A stretch of 12,454 bases of DNA from Scleroderma bovista (taxonomy: Eukaryota; Basidiomycota; Agaricomycetes; Boletales; Sclerodermataceae). The notes under the pieces were generated by a model. The model searched no databases and was not told where the DNA came from. It worked only from the letters and a program-made list of their open reading frames with translations. The position numbers and the translations under genes were made by a program. The stretch spans positions 1 to 12,454 of the forward strand of contig JAYMGJ010000844.1 of NCBI GenBank assembly GCA_037178675.1, read 5' to 3'. Below are positions 8,193-12,454 of the stretch, one piece after another (the stretch's first letter is position 1; each line of letters begins with the position of its first letter).

Positions 8193-8820
8193 CTGCTCTC
8201 TTGTATTGAAGAACTGTTTGTTTTCTGCCCTCACACAGAAAGCAATGAAACTCACTAACAGACCTGGGTGGACGGTGTAGGGGGGGGTTGGGTGTTGCTG
8301 CTGCCTCAGGTGAGGCACGCTCGACCCAGGGGCTTCTGGAGGTCTGGCAGAGCTCCCAGGGACTGGGGAAACTAGAGGAAGTAGGGAGAGTAGAGGTGTT
8401 CAGTCACTCCAGGACTGAGATCAAACATATACAGAGGAAAGAGGGAAGTTTGCTTAGTAAGCTAAGTACAAGCCTACATAGCTAAGGTAAGAGTCCAGTA
8501 TCAGTACTACCAATTCTACACCTAGAGACAGGACTGTCTCTACAACGGTCCATTATATTGATGTCTAAGTATGTGAGCCGAATATCAAACACAGAGAGGA
8601 CAGCATCCTGTACATACCCCCACAAAGCTCATTGCTGGAGTGAATTGGCATGGTTTCATTTCGGGATCGATCGAGTCAACCACATTCAACAACTTATCTG
8701 GTGTCTGGTGTCACGCACCAAACAGGTTTGGTACAGTGAACATGGAAGATAATGCCTATATCAAATGATCCTTATGTGAAGGATAGGCACGACAGACCCC
8801 CATCATAGCCATCTATCGCA
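8193..8820. other. Intergenic stretch, no gene recognised
   Basis: This is the pre-insertion continuation of the DNA left of 3021, so its first part was probably the distal upstream region of the permease gene. No open frame in it looks like protein. A purine-rich plus strand (8330-8450) and a G7 run near 8281 are the only visible composition features. Confidence 0.5.
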
Positions 8821-9060
8821 TAAGAAGACTATTCTGATGCAAGAGATGAATGCCAACGCTGACAGTCATCCCTCGCACAAGAACAATCAAGAAGCAGAAG
8901 AAACTGAAGGAATAATGTCATTATGGTATGAGAAAGGAATGCACACCTCTGCAGTCCAACTCCCATATCAGAATGGTCAAAGAAGCCGAAGAATTGATGG
9001 AGAAACAAAGGAGAAAGAGAAGAAATGATTTTTAGCACCCAAATGTCATTTTTAGGCACC
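8821..9060 (+). pseudogene. Possible Lys/Glu-rich coding remnant
   Basis: Two short plus-strand frames have charged, coiled-coil-like content: a 63-codon frame from 8837 (NNQEAEETEG...) and, in another frame, MVKEAEELMEKQRRKRRNDF from 8973 ending in TAG at about 9033-9035. Neither alone is convincing. Together they may be the C-terminal end of a decayed protein. The TAG is followed by two imperfect copies of TTTTTAG-GCACCCA about 20 bp apart. I do not recognise a family, and low-complexity chance is a real alternative. Confidence 0.2.
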
Positions 9061-9114
9061 CAGTGCTGGCATTCCGATATTTTGAATAGCTCCACCATTT
9101 CTTAAGCTATTGGG

Positions 9115-9120
9115 CACGTG
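9115..9120. promoter_or_regulatory. CACGTG E-box-like palindrome
   Basis: CACGTG within GGGCACGTGAC stands about 120 bp upstream of the best-context ATG (9240) of the unknown plus-strand frame. Such sites bind bHLH factors in fungi. One hexamer is weak evidence. Confidence 0.2.
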
Positions 9121-9239
9121 ACTATACCGTCAGAGAGCCTGGAATGTGGTCTATCTGCCTGTCAAGTTCCGACGCAAATCCGTTCATTTCCCACGGAGAT
9201 ATTCCCCCCACAATCCAGACGTTCATCTCATCGCTCACT

Positions 9240-9969
9240 ATGGAGTCCGTATTTTCTCTGGATCGTTTCTCCGCTATTGCTGCAGATCTCCACTATGTCC
9301 TGCTCTTAGGACAGCCTCTCCCAGAGTTCCCATGCACTGTCTGGCACATATCTTCCCAGCCTGCTCCCTCAGTCCCCCTCGTTCTCGGCCAGCACATTCT
9401 CCTCGTCAGTCCTGCATCAAGGATGTACTTTGGTCATCTTAGGTCTATTGTCAAGCTTGAAAAGTCTTCTCTGGTTGTCTCTGTGTCCCCTGAGCCCTCA
9501 GCCTATGGTCCCTTCCTCCCAGATACTTGCCATGTCCATCTTCCTCTGTCGTTCGTCTCACTTCCCTGGATGCGTCGAATTCAGTACTCTGTCCGCTTCC
9601 CCACTTTCAGACGGCATCCCTCAGCACCATGACAGTTATACCCCCCCACTTTATAGTGCTGTTAGGAAGAGGAACCCTCTCTCATTCTTTCCCAGAAGAG
9701 AGCTCGTCAAGGGAGCCCATGGTTGCGCTTCAGCGGCAATAGAACATATGCACTATACCTTAGTGTATGCTGACCCCCCCAGAGACCTCTGGACCCCTGG
9801 TACCCTTCTTGTGGCTGTTCTGTCTCGGATCAATTCCCCTATTTATCCCAGATCTTCCCTATTGTTCTCCCATCAAATTCCTGATGGTACACAGCTTCCC
9901 ATCAAACTTCTTGGGCAGTGCATCAATGACTTCTTCTGCTGTGCAAGTGACTTATCCCTTGCTTACTGA
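9240..9969 (+). pseudogene. Unidentified coding-like stretch in two frames
   Basis: An ATG in good context (CTCACTATGG, 9240) opens 130 codons beginning MESVFSLDRFSAIAADLHYV and ending HPSAP at a TGA (9630-9632). The frame contains LVLGQHILLVSPASRMYFGH and YGPFLPDTCHVHLPLSF. The next frame is open through the same region and continues as KRNPLSFFPRRELVKG, then YADPPRDLWTPGTLLVAVLS and SHQIPDGTQLPIKLLGQ, to a TGA at 9967-9969. Codon choice looks protein-like on both sides, so one protein of about 240 residues with a frameshift near 9600-9645 (next to a C7 run), or a two-exon gene, is possible. No domain, signal peptide or catalytic motif is recognised. It is Pro/Ser/Leu-rich and the plus strand here is pyrimidine-rich, which can keep frames open by chance. 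Confidence 0.35.
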
Positions 9970-10183
9970 TGCTCTCCTGTCATCAGTATTACTCTATCCC
10001 TTTCGCATTTTTGGTATATTACTCAGCTGATGACCCACTCCCTTACCAATCAGTCTTGTCATGCAGCTTACTCATTCCTTTACTCAGCAGCTTATTCATG
10101 CTCCCTATGCTTACTCATTCCTGCTTATGCCTTGCTTACTGATCGCTTACAAACCCCTTACAAAGCTCTTACCAATCCCTTAC
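9962..10183 (+). repeat. Array of nine CTTAC motifs
   Basis: CTTAC occurs nine times in about 220 bp, in contexts such as GCTTACTGAT, GCTTACTCATTCC and CCTTACCAATC, with two adjacent CCTTACCAATC-like units at the right end. On the other strand the motif is GTAAG. The array lies just upstream of the TATTTAAA box, and its last part is inside the inverted-repeat arm, so it may be an upstream control region of the repeat family. Confidence 0.5.
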
Positions 10184-10812
10184 CAATCCCTGACAAATTC
10201 TGCTTATTCCCTTCTCTTTTTGTACTTCAATGCTGTGTCCCCCCATGTATTTAAACCCCTGGGCTCAGCCCAGTGAAAAAAAAGGCCCAATAGCACGAAA
10301 TTATCCCTCTCTCAGACTCTCTCAATCAGTATCCCTTCAGTCCTTGAGTCCTTGTAGGCTTCAGTGAAGGTCTAAAGGCTCAATATTGTCAAGTTTATCC
10401 AAGTTATTCAAGATCTATTCTTTCTCTAGGCTCAAGTGGAGTCTAGTCTGTCAATCCTTCATCTCCCATTGCCCCTGGACATCAGGAGCCCCCTTGCCCC
10501 TCTGCTGCACCAATCTCTAGGTGTAGTATCACTACTTCAGTCCCAGTGAACTCAATCCCCGCTTTGACACTTCCTAGGCTTTAGGAAGAGTCCAGACCCT
10601 TATCCCCTTCGTCATCTATTACTCCTGTACCACAGGAGTATCCTGCATCACTGTCTGCATCACCCTGTTGGTGTAGATCCCCTCTTCCCCTCCTCAGCAC
10701 ATCCTCTCTGGACACCGCGGAGGCAAACCACCACTCGCACATTTTTGTAGTCCTTTGTTGGTGTTGTGTTTGGGTTGTTGTTTCGACCTAAACCCACACT
10801 TTGACTCACACC
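10155..10812 (+). repeat. Long inverted repeat, left arm
   Basis: This 658-bp stretch is the reverse complement of 11797-12454 with only two mismatches (10700 against 11909, 10794 against 11815) and no gaps. Its inner end is sharp: identity stops after GACTCACACC, and the flanks beyond are unrelated. The inner end TGTGAGTC/GACTCACA has the TG/CA form of an LTR end. How far the arm extends left of 10155 cannot be seen, because its partner runs off the window. It contains a TATA-like box and a GC-rich hairpin. Confidence 0.95.
10248..10255 (+). promoter_or_regulatory. TATA-like box TATTTAAA with adjacent hairpin
   Basis: TATTTAAA is followed after three bases by CTGGGC-TCA-GCCCAG (10259-10273), a perfect 6-bp stem, and then by an A8 run. 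Such an AT box between the CTTAC array and the rest of the arm suits a U3 promoter driving inward transcription towards the spacer. No start site can be proved. Confidence 0.4.
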
Positions 10813-11796
10813 ATAAGGGCAGTTATCATGTTGATGGTTGAACTTGTTGTCATCATCCGTTGGCAGTAGTTCTTGTCTCGCAGTAGTGGCATAGGACTTG
10901 GGTGTGCTAGTCATTACATTGGTAGTGGCAGTGGCGGTCGTCATCATTGTCATTGATGCTGGTCATTTTGGTTGTTCCCATTGTTAGTGATTGCCTGTTG
11001 ATGATGTCCTGGGCATTGGGTATGCTGGTGATAGTGGTGGCAGTTGTCATCGCATCATTGACAGTGGTGGTCATCACTATTGGGCATGGCGGTCATTGGA
11101 CTTGTGATGGTCATTGTCATTGTCGTCAACGCTGGTAGGGTTATTTGTTGGTAATGGCCTGAGCATTGAACATGCTGGTTGTCAGATTGGTGGTGGTGGT
11201 GGTGGCAGTCGTTGTCGTTGTCAGTGGTTGTCTGTTGGCGGCGGCCTGGGTATTAGGGGTGCTGTTCGTGACATTGGTGGTGCCAGGTGTCGACGTCGAC
11301 GGTTGATAGTAGGGGTGGTGGTTCAGACTTGGTCAAGGGTGAGGTAGTGGCTGTTGACAATTGATGCTGATCATGGTTGTCGTCATTGTCCCGGTGGTGG
11401 TGGTCAAGTTTGAGGTGTCAATGTGTCATCGTCATTCATTGACAGTGAAGATGGCACGAGTGCTGGCAATACCATCGACTCAACCTGAGTCAAAGGGATG
11501 TGGCTCCCTGGAGTGAATTAATGGGTGGAGATTCAGATACATGGACTTACATGTCATCTGGGCCATCCACACATCCTGCAAAGTGTCTCTACACAATCGT
11601 GCATTGATGGTGATGCAGAAGCCTCAAGATACAAGCTTACATAATTCAAGCCATGCCAAAGTCCTCTGAACTTCATCCAAACATGTGTGGATGAGGTGTT
11701 TTCCGAATCTTGCACACACAAGTGTCTCATGCTCGTTGGCCTTAACCATGGATGTGGTACCTGTGTGCTTGTAGAGAGAACCAAGGGAAAGTGGGC
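10813..11796. other. Spacer between inverted-repeat arms, no gene recognised
   Basis: The 984 bp between the arms has two parts. Bases 10813-11460 are rich in GTT, GGT and GTC on the plus strand, and their open frames are low-complexity Val/Thr-type translations. Bases 11470-11796 are of ordinary composition. A minus-strand frame there contains ANEHETLVCARFGKHLIHTC then LDEVQRTLAWLELCKLVS, which looks somewhat protein-like but matches no family I know. No primer site resembling the one in the copia element follows either inner arm end. Confidence 0.5.
10920..11400 (+). repeat. Degenerate GTN-rich minisatellite
   Basis: Three imperfect copies of a unit of roughly 40 bp can be aligned. Each has a TGTTG core, then CCTGGGCATTGGGTATGCTG, CCTGAGCATTGAACATGCTG and CCTGGGTATTAGGGGTGCTG, starting near 11008, 11158 and 11245. 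Around them are runs of GTCATTGTCATT and GGTGGTGGTGG. Spacing is irregular (about 150 and 87 bp), so this is an old, diverged array. Confidence 0.4.
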
Positions 11797-12454
11797 GGTG
11801 TGAGTCAAAGTGTGAGTTTAGGTCGAAACAACAACCCAAACACAACACCAACAAAGGACTACAAAAATGTGCGAGTGGTGGTTTGCCTCCGCGGTGTCCA
11901 GAGAGGATATGCTGAGGAGGGGAAGAGGGGATCTACACCAACAGGGTGATGCAGACAGTGATGCAGGATACTCCTGTGGTACAGGAGTAATAGATGACGA
12001 AGGGGATAAGGGTCTGGACTCTTCCTAAAGCCTAGGAAGTGTCAAAGCGGGGATTGAGTTCACTGGGACTGAAGTAGTGATACTACACCTAGAGATTGGT
12101 GCAGCAGAGGGGCAAGGGGGCTCCTGATGTCCAGGGGCAATGGGAGATGAAGGATTGACAGACTAGACTCCACTTGAGCCTAGAGAAAGAATAGATCTTG
12201 AATAACTTGGATAAACTTGACAATATTGAGCCTTTAGACCTTCACTGAAGCCTACAAGGACTCAAGGACTGAAGGGATACTGATTGAGAGAGTCTGAGAG
12301 AGGGATAATTTCGTGCTATTGGGCCTTTTTTTTCACTGGGCTGAGCCCAGGGGTTTAAATACATGGGGGGACACAGCATTGAAGTACAAAAAGAGAAGGG
12401 AATAAGCAGAATTTGTCAGGGATTGGTAAGGGATTGGTAAGAGCTTTGTAAGGG
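11797..12454 (-). repeat. Long inverted repeat, right arm (cut by window end)
   Basis: Reverse complement of 10155-10812 with two mismatches and no gaps. The inner end is GGTGTGAGTC, preceded by unrelated GTGGGC. The arm continues to the last base of the window, so its true outer end lies outside. Confidence 0.95.
12354..12361 (-). promoter_or_regulatory. TATA-like box, mirror copy in right arm
   Basis: This is the mirror of the box at 10248-10255. On the minus strand it reads TATTTAAA, followed by the same GC-rich hairpin and A8 run. If both are active, the two arms would be transcribed towards each other. Confidence 0.4.

Noticed and set aside
8500..8535. A 13-bp match (CTACACCTAGAGA) to the inverted-repeat arms, suggesting an older copy of that repeat
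   Set aside because: No similarity extends beyond the short match.
9630..10808. A solo LTR of 1179 bp bounded by TG/CA with candidate duplication CACCA (9625-9629, 10809-10813)
   Set aside because: A 5-mer match next to a TG is expected by chance in a search this wide, and protein-like reading continues across 9630. The outer end needs sequence beyond the window.
10660..10953. Minus-strand frame of 97 codons, and its twin at 11752-11949 on the plus strand
   Set aside because: The shared part is simply the same inverted-repeat arm read in the same sense. The rest is low-complexity Thr/Met translation of the GTN repeat.

Overview
The window looks like repeat-rich nuclear DNA of a basidiomycete fungus, probably an agaricomycete. 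The evidence is a decayed amino-acid permease gene with introns of about 50 bp (GTATGT donors), a Ty1/copia retrotransposon of fungal type with an initiator-tRNA half-molecule primer site, and loss of C at CpG sites. No bacterial features, rRNA or tRNA genes or CRISPR arrays were seen, and no gene is clearly intact.

Layout. Bases 1-345 hold nothing I recognise, and 346-600 (minus) hold a doubtful coding remnant. Bases 696-2896 (minus) are a pseudogene of an APC-superfamily amino-acid/GABA-type permease, broken by frameshifts, a TAG stop and internal deletions. About 130 bp upstream of its start lies a complete copia element (3026-8187, minus) flanked by the 5-bp target duplication TGTGA. Its parts are the 5' LTR (7811-8187), primer-binding site (7797-7810), one Gag-Pol frame of 1484 codons (7806-3352), polypurine tract (3344-3353) and 3' LTR (3026-3343).

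The Gag-Pol frame has no frameshift but six in-frame TGA codons, at least four of them where the family normally has Arg or Lys. At five further positions, including the protease catalytic triplet and the second Asp of the reverse-transcriptase VDD box, a conserved residue is changed. All of these, and the two LTR-LTR substitutions, fit C-to-T change at CpG on one strand or the other. The element is therefore a young insertion killed by CpG decay, in contrast to the older, indel-ridden permease beside it.

To the right, 8193-9100 has only weak coding traces. Bases 9240-9969 (plus) carry an unrecognised coding-like stretch in two frames. An array of nine CTTAC motifs and a TATTTAAA box then lead into a very recent inverted repeat: arms 10155-10812 and 11797-12454, 658 bp each within the window, two mismatches, no indels, around a 984-bp spacer rich in GTT/GGT/GTC. 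The outer end of the right arm is cut off by the window edge, so I cannot say whether the arms are oppositely oriented LTRs or the long terminal repeats of another element.

No cooperating gene system was found. The most interesting points are the CpG-decay signature, the Gag start codon inside the anticodon-derived primer site, and the near-perfect inverted repeat.
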